Shown one piece after another: positions 1-8,013 of a stretch of DNA of 43,689 nt. The DNA lies in assembly GCA_001512495.1 (NCBI GenBank), contig LFRU01000082.1, positions 7,049 to 50,737 on the forward strand, given 5' to 3'. Both the position numbers and the translations under genes were made by a program. Source of the DNA: Syntrophothermus sp. DTU052 (GTDB lineage Bacteria > Bacillota > Syntrophomonadia > Syntrophomonadales > DTU052). Each line of letters starts with the position of its first letter. The first letter of the stretch is position 1. The notes under the pieces were generated by a model. The model searched no databases. It was given only the letters and a program-made list of their open reading frames with translations, and was not told the DNA's origin.

Positions 1-1
1 T

Positions 2-139
2 GACACCTATACCCGGATTGCCGAAAGCACAGGAGCCAGCACGGCCACCATCAGCCGGGTGAAACGGTTTCTAACCGGCGGTTTTGGAGGATATCGACTG
101 GTTCTGGAGCGACTTAGAGAGAAGGGTGACCTGTTATGA
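2..139 (+). CDS. TrpR/YerC-like DNA-binding regulator, C-terminal part (5' cut by window)
   Basis: An open frame enters from the left edge (first full codon at base 2) and stops with TGA at 137-139. The 45 visible residues include TRIAESTGASTATISRVKRF and then a GGYRLVLERL segment. This is the helix-turn-helix end of the Trp-repressor-related YerC/YecD family. The stop overlaps the hisZ start as ATGA (136-139), so translation of the two is probably coupled and the regulator belongs to the his operon. Its ligand is unknown. Family assignment rests on motif recognition of a fragment. Confidence 0.75.
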   Translation, partial: DTYTRIAESTGASTATISRVKRFLTGGFGGYRLVLERLREKGDLL

Positions 140-1275
140 AAAACCGGGAGATAGTAAAAGGGGCCAAGGATTTCCTGCCATTGGAGGCGGCGATGAAACG
201 AGCCTTTGAGAACCGGACTGTGGAAATCTTTACCCGCTGGGGATACCAGGAGGTTATTACCCCTACTTTTGAATACCTGGAGGTAATCGAAGCCGGTGCC
301 GGACAGGGGATCAGGGACGAATTGTTTCTCCTGCAGGACCAGGACGGGCGCCTCCTGGCGTTAAGACCGGAGATGACCATCCCCATCGCACGTATTGTGT
401 CGACCAGGTTTCGGGACTTCGAAGGAGTATTACGGCTATTCTATAATGCCAATATTTTTCGCCACGCTCAGCCACAGATGGGACGGTATCAGGAGTTTTA
501 TCAACTGGGAGTTGAGCTTATCGGGGCTTCGGGAGCAATGGCTGATGCTGAGGTTATTGCCCTGGCAGCCGAGGTTTTGAAGCAACAGGGATTGGAGTAC
601 AAGATCAGCCTGAATCATATCGGCATTTTCAATAATCTGCTGCAGCGGAGCGGGCTTAACGAGTCAACCCGGAACGGTATAAAACAGCTGGTTCTGAAGA
701 AAGATCTGGTAGGACTCAAGAACATGCTGTCCGGGCTGCCCATGGCACCGGAACTGCGGAAGGTAATGCTGGAGATGCCCCTGCTGTATGGTGCGCCCCA
801 GGTCCTGGACCGGCTGGAGACGGTACGGGAGATACCCGGTGTCAGGGAAGCCATAGACGAGCTGACGGAGGTCTGCGATCATCTGGCTGCCTATGGTATT
901 CAGGATGACGTAGTTATCGATCTGGGTATACTGCGGGGGTTTGATTACTATACCGGTATCATTTTTGAAGGGTATTCTCCCCAGTTGGGTTACCCGCTGC
1001 TGGGAGGCGGTCGTTATGATAACCTGCTCGACAAATTCGGCTGTCCCCGGGTTGCTACCGGGTTTGCCGTCGGCATCGAGAGGGTCCTCCTGGCTCTGAG
1101 GGGTCGCAACTGCACGCCCCGCGAGGTTTACGAGGTATCGGGGAAAGATGCCGGGGCGGTGCTGGCCAAAGCCCGGGAACTGCGGGAACAGGGCTTGATT
1201 GTAACCGTTGATCTGATCAACCAGGGCGGTGACGGCCAGGTAGTTGTGAAGCGCCGCGCCGGTGCTGAGGATTGA
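136..1275 (+). CDS. hisZ: ATP phosphoribosyltransferase regulatory subunit HisZ
   Basis: This 379-residue protein has the histidyl-tRNA-synthetase catalytic-domain fold: KGAKDFLP near the N-terminus, the RPEMTIPIARI motif-2-like segment near residue 80, and GFDYYTGIIFEGYSP followed by LGGGRYDNLLDKFG around 270-300. It lacks the anticodon-binding domain of a true HisRS. HisZ does not charge tRNA; it forms a hetero-octamer with short-form HisG and confers histidine feedback inhibition on the first step of histidine synthesis. The next gene is a short HisG, as this pairing requires. The start overlaps the upstream stop by four bases. Confidence 0.93.
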   Translation: MKNREIVKGAKDFLPLEAAMKRAFENRTVEIFTRWGYQEVITPTFEYLEVIEAGAGQGIRDELFLLQDQDGRLLALRPEMTIPIARIVSTRFRDFEGVLRLFYNANIFRHAQPQMGRYQEFYQLGVELIGASGAMADAEVIALAAEVLKQQGLEYKISLNHIGIFNNLLQRSGLNESTRNGIKQLVLKKDLVGLKNMLSGLPMAPELRKVMLEMPLLYGAPQVLDRLETVREIPGVREAIDELTEVCDHLAAYGIQDDVVIDLGILRGFDYYTGIIFEGYSPQLGYPLLGGGRYDNLLDKFGCPRVATGFAVGIERVLLALRGRNCTPREVYEVSGKDAGAVLAKARELREQGLIVTVDLINQGGDGQVVVKRRAGAED

Positions 1276-1305
1276 CAGGTGAAAGGGCGGGTGCTAAACT
1301 TCTTT

Positions 1306-1330
1306 AGTATAATACTTTAATTGATTAAAG
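1306..1330 (+). promoter_or_regulatory. Candidate internal promoter and palindromic operator upstream of hisG
   Basis: The 65-base hisZ-hisG gap holds a consensus TATAAT at 1308-1313, itself inside the small palindrome AGTAT-A-ATACT. It is followed directly by the perfect palindrome CTTTAATTGATTAAAG at 1315-1330, about where transcription would start. No -35 at normal spacing is visible: TTGACA at 1272-1277 lies 30 bases away. A -10 with a dyad on the start site is the layout of a repressed promoter, but the repressor is unknown. Confidence 0.4.
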
Positions 1331-1340
1331 TGAGGCAAAC

Positions 1341-2036
1341 ATGAATCCCGAACAACTAACGATAGCCCTTCCCAAGGGAAAACTTCTGGAACCTGCACTT
1401 AAACTGCTTGTCCATCTGGATCTTCCTACTGCCGGGGTGAACGACGATAGTCGTAAACTGGTTTTTGATTTCCCGGATTCCAAAGTGCAGTACATAGTAT
1501 GCCGACCGACTGATGTGCCCACCTATGTTGAACACGGCGCTGCAGATATGGGTATTGTGGGTAAGGATATAATTATGGACCAGGATAAGGATGTCTACGA
1601 GATGGCGGACCTGGGTTTCGGCTACTGCCGTTTTGTGCTGGCGGTGCCGGAGGAGAAGGCGGACCGACCGCTGACCGCTTTCAACTACCAGCGGGTGGCC
1701 ACCAAGTTTCCCCGGGTAGCGGAGGCTTTCTTTCGCGAGCTGGGATTACAGGTGGAGGTCATCAAGCTGCACGGCAATATTGAACTGGCGCCGCGGGTCG
1801 GACTGGCAGAGATGATCGTGGACATTGTATCCACCGGTAAGACCTTGAAAGAGAACTACCTGGCCGAAAAAGCCGGCATCGCCGAGTGCACGGCTCGGGT
1901 AGTGGTAAATCGGGTCAGCTACCGCACCAAGTACCGGGTAATTGAGCCGATGATAAGAAGGATGAATCAAATCGTTAACGATGGGGGTGGAGAGAATGAT
2001 CAGGAGACTGACCGGAAGCGGCCGGGAATTGGATGA
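1341..2036 (+). CDS. hisG: ATP phosphoribosyltransferase catalytic subunit, short form
   Basis: HisG condenses ATP with PRPP to phosphoribosyl-ATP, the first committed step of histidine synthesis. The 231-residue length and the absence of a C-terminal ACT-like domain mark the short, HisZ-dependent form. Visible family segments are [17 protein letters not shown] at the N-terminus, the [12 protein letters not shown] binding-protein-like motif, and a [21 protein letters not shown] segment near residue 155-175 that resembles the PRPP loop. A GTGAGG ribosome site precedes the ATG. The 3' end overlaps the hisD start by about 41 bases, leaving a Gly/Asp/Arg-rich tail that may not be functionally important. 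Confidence 0.95.
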   Translation: MNPEQLTIALPKGKLLEPALKLLVHLDLPTAGVNDDSRKLVFDFPDSKVQYIVCRPTDVPTYVEHGAADMGIVGKDIIMDQDKDVYEMADLGFGYCRFVLAVPEEKADRPLTAFNYQRVATKFPRVAEAFFRELGLQVEVIKLHGNIELAPRVGLAEMIVDIVSTGKTLKENYLAEKAGIAECTARVVVNRVSYRTKYRVIEPMIRRMNQIVNDGGGENDQETDRKRPGIG

Positions 2037-3276
2037 TTTTCTGACCATAGTGAGTGAGGACCTGGAGGAACTGTCCCGCCAGGTGGCGGAAATAGGAGAA
2101 GAGGTCCGGAAGCGGGGAGATCAAGCCCTGCTGGAATTCACCCGGAGGTTTGACGGTCCTGTCCTGGCCGAGAACCAAATGGTGGTTCAGCCCTGGGAGG
2201 TAGAAGAAGCATATAACCAGGTTGATGAGGCCTTTATTGAAACCCTTAACGTGGCTATCGACAATATAGAAGACTTCCACTGTAAACAGCTCAAACCCGG
2301 CTGGATGGAACCCGATGAGTACGGCAACATTCTGGGTCAGATCCACCGCCCCCTGAACCGGGTAGGGATCTATGTCCCCGGAGGGACGGCGGCCTACCCC
2401 TCGTCGGTGCTGATGAATGCCATTCCGGCTATTGTGGCCGGGGTACAGGAGATTGCCATGGTTACCCCGCCGGATGCCGCTGGCAAGGTGAATCCTTACA
2501 CCCTGGTGGCCGCAGCCGAATTAGGCCTGGATGAGATATACAAAGTCGGCGGGGCGCAGGCGGTATTTGCCCTGGCTTATGGTACCGGCTTGATAAAACC
2601 GGTGGACAAGATTACCGGACCCGGCAACATCTACGTTACCCTGGCGAAAAAGATGGTATATGGTGAAGTTGACATAGATATGCTGGCCGGTCCCAGCGAG
2701 ATACTGATCGTGGCCGATGAAACGGCTGATCCCGCCTATGTGGCGGCAGATTTGATGTCACAGGCCGAGCATGATGTACGGGCCCGCTCCATATTAATAA
2801 CCAACTGTCCTGAGCTGCCCGATCAGGTGGAAGCCGAGATAGAAAGGCAGTTGGCCGACCTGTCGCGTAGCGAGATCGTCCGCGAGGCTCTGGCCAAGAA
2901 TGGTGCTTTCATCGTGGTATCTACCCTGGAAGAGGCGTTTACAATTGCCAACCGGGTGGCTCCCGAGCACCTGGAGGTTATGGTGAAGGAACCGATGAGC
3001 TGGTTGGGAGCCATCAGGAATGCCGGAGCCATCTTTCTCGGACCTTACAGCCCGGAGCCGGTGGGGGATTACCTGGCCGGACCAAACCACATCCTGCCCA
3101 CCGGGGGTACAGCCCGGTTCTATTCCCCGGTGACAGTGGATACATTCATGAAGAAATCGAGTGTAATTTATTACAGCCCGGTCGGTTTTGATAGATGCCG
3201 GGGAGATATAATAAAACTGGCGGAGGTTGAAGGTCTAACCGCCCATGCCAACTCGATAAAGGTGCGAAGGAGGTAA
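1996..3276 (+). CDS. hisD: Histidinol dehydrogenase
   Basis: HisD is a zinc enzyme that oxidises L-histidinol to histidine in two NAD-dependent steps, the last of the pathway. The 426-residue protein has [12 protein letters not shown], the [15 protein letters not shown] segment, [11 protein letters not shown] and the APEHLEV motif holding the catalytic Glu-His pair, then [15 protein letters not shown]. An earlier ATG at 1981 is in frame, but the ATG at 1996 sits at good distance from the GGGGGTGGAG ribosome site and gives the usual MIRRL-type N-terminus, so I chose 1996. The gene starts inside the end of hisG. Confidence 0.95.
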   Translation: MIRRLTGSGRELDDFLTIVSEDLEELSRQVAEIGEEVRKRGDQALLEFTRRFDGPVLAENQMVVQPWEVEEAYNQVDEAFIETLNVAIDNIEDFHCKQLKPGWMEPDEYGNILGQIHRPLNRVGIYVPGGTAAYPSSVLMNAIPAIVAGVQEIAMVTPPDAAGKVNPYTLVAAAELGLDEIYKVGGAQAVFALAYGTGLIKPVDKITGPGNIYVTLAKKMVYGEVDIDMLAGPSEILIVADETADPAYVAADLMSQAEHDVRARSILITNCPELPDQVEAEIERQLADLSRSEIVREALAKNGAFIVVSTLEEAFTIANRVAPEHLEVMVKEPMSWLGAIRNAGAIFLGPYSPEPVGDYLAGPNHILPTGGTARFYSPVTVDTFMKKSSVIYYSPVGFDRCRGDIIKLAEVEGLTAHANSIKVRRR

Positions 3277-3284
3277 TGGGGCCC

Positions 3285-3881
3285 ATGAATAAGGAAATCA
3301 GGTCGGCGGAGGTCCACCGGAAAACAAATGAAACCGAGATCTTTTTAAACCTGGAACTGGATGGGACCGGGAACCACCAGATCGATATTGAAGTGCCTTT
3401 CCTCGGCCATATGCTGGCTCTTTTTGCTGTTCACAGCCTGTTCAATCTCCGGGTCTGGGCTCGGGGGGATCTTCAGGTTGATGATCACCATACCGTAGAG
3501 GATATCGGCATATGCCTGGGCCGGGCCATTAAAGAGTGTCTGGGCGACAAGAGGGGGGTCAAGCGTTACGGGAGTGCCATAATTCCCATGGATGAAGCGC
3601 TGGCTCAGGTGGTGGTAGATCTTTCCGGTCGCCCCTATCTGGATTTCAATGTATGCATGCCTATGGTGACGATTGGAGGTTTCGCCACCGAACTGGTGGA
3701 AGAGTTCTTCCGGGCTCTGGTCAATAATTCCGGCATGACGGTCCACATAGACCTCATTAAGGGGAAAAATACCCATCATATAATCGAGGCCGTTTTCAAG
3801 TGCTTTGCCCGCGCACTGGGTGAGGCGGTTACCTTTGAACCCCGGGTGGAGGGTATCTGGTCCAGCAAAGGCCGGTTGTAA
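3285..3881 (+). CDS. hisB: Imidazoleglycerol-phosphate dehydratase
   Basis: This Mn-dependent dehydratase converts imidazoleglycerol phosphate to imidazoleacetol phosphate. The 198-residue monofunctional form carries the metal-binding repeats HHTVEDIGICLGRAI (about residues 69-83) and NTHHIIEAVFKCFARAL near the C-terminus, plus the FFRALVNNSGMTVHI segment. No histidinol-phosphatase domain is fused. AGGAGG at 3268-3273 lies at the hisD stop. It is 11 bases from the ATG at 3285 but only 2 from the in-frame ATG at 3276, so 3285 is preferred; the alternative adds three residues. Confidence 0.95.
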   Translation: MNKEIRSAEVHRKTNETEIFLNLELDGTGNHQIDIEVPFLGHMLALFAVHSLFNLRVWARGDLQVDDHHTVEDIGICLGRAIKECLGDKRGVKRYGSAIIPMDEALAQVVVDLSGRPYLDFNVCMPMVTIGGFATELVEEFFRALVNNSGMTVHIDLIKGKNTHHIIEAVFKCFARALGEAVTFEPRVEGIWSSKGRL

Positions 3882-3897
3882 TCCGGGAGAATTCTCT

Positions 3898-4503
3898 GTG
3901 ATAGCAGTAATCGATTACGGGATGGGAAACCTCCGCAGTGTGCAGAAAGGATTGGAGACTGCAGGCGTAAAATCGTTTATCACCGGCAATCCCGCCGAGG
4001 TGGCTGATGCGCCCGGGGTTATCCTGCCGGGGGTGGGAGCTTTTGAGGATGCCATATTCAACCTGAGGAATACCGGGATGGTGGAAGCCGTGCAGGAGGT
4101 GGTCCGCCGGAAGCGGCCGCTGTTGGGCATCTGCCTGGGAATGCAGCTGTTGTTTACCGAGAGCGAGGAGAACGGCCGGCACCGGGGTCTGGAGCTCATC
4201 CCGGGCCGGGTGGTGAGATTTCCGCAGGCTAATAAGATTCCCCACATGGGCTGGAATCAGGTCCGTCTGGAGGGGGACAGCCCGCTGTTTTCCGGTGTAG
4301 CCGATAAGTCATACTTCTATTTTGTTCATTCCTATTACTGTGACCCCTGCGAACTGGTGACCGCAGGAATCTGCAGCTACGGGATTGATTTCGCCTGTGC
4401 CGTTCAAAAAGGAAACCTGCTGGGGTGTCAGTTCCACCCGGAGAAGTCAAGCAGCCTGGGACTGCAGATCCTCAGGAATTTCGGGGACTTGTGCCGAGAA
4501 TGA
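3898..4503 (+). CDS. hisH: Imidazole glycerol phosphate synthase, glutaminase subunit HisH
   Basis: HisH is a class I glutamine amidotransferase that hydrolyses glutamine and channels ammonia to HisF. Read from GTG 3898 (7 bases after GGGAGA) it is 201 residues and begins VIAVIDYGMGNLRSVQ, the usual start. The open frame extends further upstream to 3805, but that would lie within hisB. The nucleophile Cys79 sits in LLGICLGMQ and the His/Glu of the triad in CQFHPEKS near residue 180. HisF lies one gene downstream, with hisA between. Confidence 0.95.
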   Translation: MIAVIDYGMGNLRSVQKGLETAGVKSFITGNPAEVADAPGVILPGVGAFEDAIFNLRNTGMVEAVQEVVRRKRPLLGICLGMQLLFTESEENGRHRGLELIPGRVVRFPQANKIPHMGWNQVRLEGDSPLFSGVADKSYFYFVHSYYCDPCELVTAGICSYGIDFACAVQKGNLLGCQFHPEKSSSLGLQILRNFGDLCRE

Positions 4504-4696
4504 AGCGGCTGTGTTCCCTGGGACTGTTGGATCAGCCGACCGGGGGACTGATCAATAGGCGGGGGACGCACTTCAGTTAACATAATAAAAACCGACAGCT
4601 ATGCGCAGTGTATTTTCAAACCACCGGTTTTATTTGGCGACTGCAGTTGATGCTGCGCATTAACCTTGAAAAGGTGGAGCAGAGGAGTTTTCTTAA
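4504..4696 (+). other. hisH-hisA intergenic segment with long-range inverted repeat
   Basis: This 193-base gap interrupts an otherwise tightly packed operon. It holds ATGCGCAG (4601-4608) and its exact complement CTGCGCAT (4653-4660), enclosing 44 bases with a smaller AAACC-ACC-GGTTT hairpin. There is no U-run that would make it a terminator and no clear promoter. A short open frame from 4500 to 4580 has no family resemblance, and I do not call it a gene. A structured leader for hisA or an RNA-processing site is possible. Confidence 0.35.
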
Positions 4697-5419
4697 ATGT
4701 TGATTTTTCCGGCGGTTGATATAAAAGACGGATACTGTGTTCGGCTCAAGCAGGGCAGAAAGGAAGAGATGACCGTATACAGCCCGGACCCGGTGAACGT
4801 GGCTCGGCAGTGGGAGAGGCAGGGAGCGGAATGGCTGCACGTGGTGGACCTGGACGGTGCCTTCTCCGGCGTACCCCGCAACCGGGAGATTGTCAAGGAG
4901 ATGGTTCGACGTCTTTCCATTCCCATCCAGTTGGGGGGAGGGATCCGCAGTCCCGAGGTGGCACGGGAATACCTGGAACTGGGGGTGTCCCGGATAATAA
5001 TCGGTACCAGTGCTCTGGGTGACCGCGGTTTACTGACGGGTCTTCTGGAGGAGTTCAGCCCGGAACAAGTAATTGTAGGAATTGATGCCCGGGATGGTAT
5101 GGTTGCCATTAAAGGCTGGGAGGACGTTACTGCGGTCGGAGCCCTGGATCTGGCCTTCCAGATGAAGGACCTGGGAATTATCCGCACCGTATACACCGAT
5201 ATTTCCCGGGACGGAGTTCTGCAGGGGCCCAATATACCGGCCATAAGGAATATGGCTGAGAGCACGGGACTGGCGGTTATCGCCTCGGGCGGGGTTTCAA
5301 CCGTGGAGGATATTGCCGCATTGCGGGAAATACCGGGGGTGGAGGGAGCCATCGTGGGCAAGGCTTTGTATGAAGGCAGGATTACCCTTGATGAAGCCCT
5401 GCAAGCGGTTCGTAACTGA
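4697..5419 (+). CDS. hisA: ProFAR isomerase HisA
   Basis: HisA is the (beta/alpha)8-barrel isomerase that converts ProFAR to PRFAR. The 240-residue protein starts MLIFPAVDIKDG, with catalytic base Asp8. The second acid lies in VYTDISRDG near residue 175. Phosphate-binding glycine loops are visible as QLGGGIRS and ASGGVSTVEDI in the two half barrels. A GAGGAG ribosome site precedes the ATG. It is followed after 12 bases by the homologous barrel gene hisF. The residues fit HisA rather than a PriA-type bifunctional enzyme, but I have not tested that. Confidence 0.95.
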   Translation: MLIFPAVDIKDGYCVRLKQGRKEEMTVYSPDPVNVARQWERQGAEWLHVVDLDGAFSGVPRNREIVKEMVRRLSIPIQLGGGIRSPEVAREYLELGVSRIIIGTSALGDRGLLTGLLEEFSPEQVIVGIDARDGMVAIKGWEDVTAVGALDLAFQMKDLGIIRTVYTDISRDGVLQGPNIPAIRNMAESTGLAVIASGGVSTVEDIAALREIPGVEGAIVGKALYEGRITLDEALQAVRN

Positions 5420-5431
5420 GGTGAGGAGATT

Positions 5432-6190
5432 ATGCTGGCCAAGAGGATAATTCCCTGCCTGGATGTCAAAGCGGGGCGGGTGGTTAAAGGTACCAATTTT
5501 GTTGATCTGCGTGACGCGGGAGATCCCGTGGAGTTGGCGGCTTTCTATGACCGGGAAGGCGCTGACGAGTTGGTGTTCCTGGACATAACCGCTTCCGCTG
5601 AGGAGCGTTCCATTATATATGATGTGGTCCGCCGCACTGCTGAACAGGTTTTTATCCCGTTTACCGTCGGTGGAGGTTTGCGGACCATCGATGATATCCG
5701 CAACCTGCTGAAAGCGGGGGCGGATAAGATCTCTCTTAATACCGCGGCGGTGAAAAACCCCTCCCTGATTACCGATAGCGCCCGGAAATTCGGCAGCCAG
5801 TGTATAGTGGTAGCTGTTGATGCCCGCTGGAAGGGAGACGGAAGGTGGGAGGTGGTCATTAACGGTGGACGTACCCCCACCGGCCTGGATGCTGTGGAGT
5901 GGAGCCAAAAGGTGGAGGCTTTAGGCGCGGGAGAGATTCTCCTGACCAGTATGGACAAAGATGGGACTAAAGACGGGTATGATATAGATTTAACCCGCGC
6001 CGTAAGTGAATCAGTCAGGATACCGGTTATCGCCTCGGGAGGAGCGGGAACCCTGGAACACCTCTACCAGGCGATTGTTGAAGGAGCCGCCGATGCCGTT
6101 CTGGCAGCTTCGATTTTTCATTACCGGGAGTATACCATAGAGGATGCCAAAAAATATCTTAAGGACCGGGGGGTGCCGGTAAGGTTATGA
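5432..6190 (+). CDS. hisF: Imidazole glycerol phosphate synthase, cyclase subunit HisF
   Basis: HisF uses ammonia from HisH to close the imidazole ring of PRFAR, giving IGP and AICAR. The 252-residue barrel begins [20 protein letters not shown] with catalytic Asp11. The second catalytic Asp is in [14 protein letters not shown]. Phosphate loops [11 protein letters not shown] and [11 protein letters not shown] are present. The start has a GAGGAG site. Its TGA overlaps the hisIE ATG (ATGA, 6187-6190), indicating coupled translation. Confidence 0.96.
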   Translation: MLAKRIIPCLDVKAGRVVKGTNFVDLRDAGDPVELAAFYDREGADELVFLDITASAEERSIIYDVVRRTAEQVFIPFTVGGGLRTIDDIRNLLKAGADKISLNTAAVKNPSLITDSARKFGSQCIVVAVDARWKGDGRWEVVINGGRTPTGLDAVEWSQKVEALGAGEILLTSMDKDGTKDGYDIDLTRAVSESVRIPVIASGGAGTLEHLYQAIVEGAADAVLAASIFHYREYTIEDAKKYLKDRGVPVRL

Positions 6191-6837
6191 TAACAGCAAT
6201 GGAGCAATTGAAGTTTACCGAGGGACTGATACCGGCTATCATCCAGGATGCGGGCAGTAAAGAAGTTTTGATGATGGCCTACATGAACCGGGAGGCCCTG
6301 GAACGCACCGTAGCCACCGGGGAGACCTGGTTTTATTCCCGCAGCCGCGGCCGGCTCTGGCACAAGGGAGAGACCTCCGGTCACATACAAAAGGTAGTTG
6401 AAATCCGCTATGACTGTGATAATGATACTCTCCTGGTGCTGGTGGAGGCAGCCGGACCTGCATGTCACACGGGACATAATACCTGCTTTTACCGCAACCT
6501 GCAGGGGGAGGAGAAGGAGCCCCGTCTCTTTAATCCCGATGAGGTATATGTACCCGAATCAGGCACGATTTTGAATGAGCTGCAGGAGGTAATCCGGGGC
6601 CGGTATAATGAAAGGCCGGAGGGCTCTTATACCACCTATCTCTTTGACCAGGGTATTGACAAGATCCTGAAAAAAGTCGGCGAGGAGAGCGCCGAGGTCA
6701 TTATTGCCGCCAAAAACCCGGATAAGGGCGAACTTATTTACGAGATATCGGACCTGATTTATCACCTGATGGTACTGATGATCGAGAAAAATATAAGCTT
6801 GGCCGACGTTTTCAAGGAACTCCGGGAGCGGAGGTAG
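6187..6837 (+). CDS. hisIE: Bifunctional phosphoribosyl-AMP cyclohydrolase / phosphoribosyl-ATP pyrophosphatase
   Basis: Two pathway steps are fused in 216 residues. The N-terminal HisI cyclohydrolase half (about 1-110) has [19 protein letters not shown] and the zinc/magnesium motif YDCDNDTLL...[11 protein letters not shown]. The C-terminal HisE half (about 120-216) has the all-alpha MazG-like motifs [15 protein letters not shown] and [17 protein letters not shown]. It hydrolyses PR-ATP to PR-AMP and then opens the adenine ring. It is the last recognisable his gene in the operon. Confidence 0.96.
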   Translation: MITAMEQLKFTEGLIPAIIQDAGSKEVLMMAYMNREALERTVATGETWFYSRSRGRLWHKGETSGHIQKVVEIRYDCDNDTLLVLVEAAGPACHTGHNTCFYRNLQGEEKEPRLFNPDEVYVPESGTILNELQEVIRGRYNERPEGSYTTYLFDQGIDKILKKVGEESAEVIIAAKNPDKGELIYEISDLIYHLMVLMIEKNISLADVFKELRERR

Positions 6838-6932
6838 AATACTAGAATATAATAACGCGAACAGGCAGGTTGGATCCGGGCCATCAACCATGCGGTCCCA
6901 ATGAACGGATGACCTGTCCTGGGAGGTGCTTT

Positions 6933-7868
6933 ATGGCCGTAAAAACCGGATTTACGGGAACTCCTGCCTTACCCTCCATCGACTTTGACGAATGTTCCGA
7001 ATGTGGATTATGTGCCCGAGTATGCAAGAGTGAAACCCTCACCATGGTAGAAGGACAGGTACGGGTGACCCCTGATTCGGTGTTGGGATGCATTGGCTGC
7101 GGTCAGTGCATGATGGTTTGCCCTATGGGCTGCCTGACAGTTGAGGGGAGGGATGTCTCGCCCCGGGATCTTTTCAGTGTTCCCGGGCCAGACCGGCGGG
7201 CTACCCCCGACCAGTTGGAGGCATTGCTTTTTTCCCGGCGCAGCATCAGGGAGTATGATGAAAGGGAAGTCAATCGGGAGATTATAGATAAGATCGTTAA
7301 CATGGCTTCCTCCGCTCCTATGGGAATTCCTCCTTCTGATGTGGAAATCCTGATTTTTCACGGTAGGGAAAAGGTTCAGGCCTTTGCCGAGGATGTGATA
7401 CAGTCTGTTATAAAGAGCAGGAGGTATATCAATCGCTTCACACTTCCCTTAATGCGTCCTTTTATTGGCAAGGAAGCCTGTGATTTTATGCAGAGCTTTG
7501 TTATTCCTGCGTTTGATTTGATTCCCCGCTTACGAACCCAGGGGATTGATTGGCTTTTCTACAATGCGCCGCTGGCTATGCTTTTTCACAGCTCGCCTTA
7601 CGCCGATCCTCAGGACTCCGTGATTGCTGCAACTTACGCCATGATAGCCGGGCATTCGCTGGGGTTGGGCAGTTGCATGATAGGATCGGTATGTCCAGTT
7701 TTAAAGTACGACCGGAAGTTAAGAACGAAGTGGGGCATTCCCCTCAAGAACCAGCTGGGGATCGTCGTTATCTTTGGTTATCCTGATGTCGAGTATCAAT
7801 GGGCCATCCGTCGCCGTTTCCGGAAGGTGACCTTTGCCCGGGAAACGGTTCCGTCTAAACGAGAATGA
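6933..7868 (+). CDS. Nitroreductase-family protein with N-terminal 2x[4Fe-4S] ferredoxin domain
   Basis: A ferredoxin module occupies roughly residues 15-70, with CSECGLCARVC and CIGCGQCMMVCPMGC. It is followed by a nitroreductase/FMN-binding domain that begins RRSIREYDEREVNREIIDKI and ends with the GYPDVEY segment. Such proteins are flavoenzymes that probably pass electrons from the clusters to FMN; the physiological substrate is unknown. The start at ATG 6933 is set by GGGAGG seven bases upstream; an earlier in-frame ATG at 6870 has no such site. It lies 95 bases after hisIE and may be read from the his transcript, but nothing ties it to histidine synthesis. Confidence 0.88.
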   Translation: MAVKTGFTGTPALPSIDFDECSECGLCARVCKSETLTMVEGQVRVTPDSVLGCIGCGQCMMVCPMGCLTVEGRDVSPRDLFSVPGPDRRATPDQLEALLFSRRSIREYDEREVNREIIDKIVNMASSAPMGIPPSDVEILIFHGREKVQAFAEDVIQSVIKSRRYINRFTLPLMRPFIGKEACDFMQSFVIPAFDLIPRLRTQGIDWLFYNAPLAMLFHSSPYADPQDSVIAATYAMIAGHSLGLGSCMIGSVCPVLKYDRKLRTKWGIPLKNQLGIVVIFGYPDVEYQWAIRRRFRKVTFARETVPSKRE

Positions 7869-7919
7869 ATAAGGGAGCTCACGGCTACAGAAAGCGACGG
7901 GCGGGCATCGATTTTTATG

Positions 7920-7952
7920 ACTCGCCAGGGTCCACTATGGCGGTCGGCGAGT
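7920..7952 (+). terminator. Possible weak terminator hairpin after the his/nitroreductase block
   Basis: ACTCGCC (7920-7926) and GGCGAGT (7946-7952) form a perfect 7-bp stem with a 19-base loop in the gap before pcrA. No good T-run follows, so it would be a poor intrinsic terminator. It does mark the likely boundary between transcription units. Confidence 0.3.
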
Positions 7953-8013
7953 ACATAATGGTTTTAGGTAGTATTAGTAATGATCAATAGACAATATCTA
8001 TAGGGAGACTGCT

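Noticed and set aside
1272-1313. TTGACA (1272) with TATAAT (1308) as one promoter
   Set aside because: Spacing is 30 bases, far beyond the 16-18 required.
3805-3897. Upstream extension of hisH into hisB
   Set aside because: The added residues are unlike any HisH N-terminus; GTG 3898 has a proper ribosome site and the conserved start.
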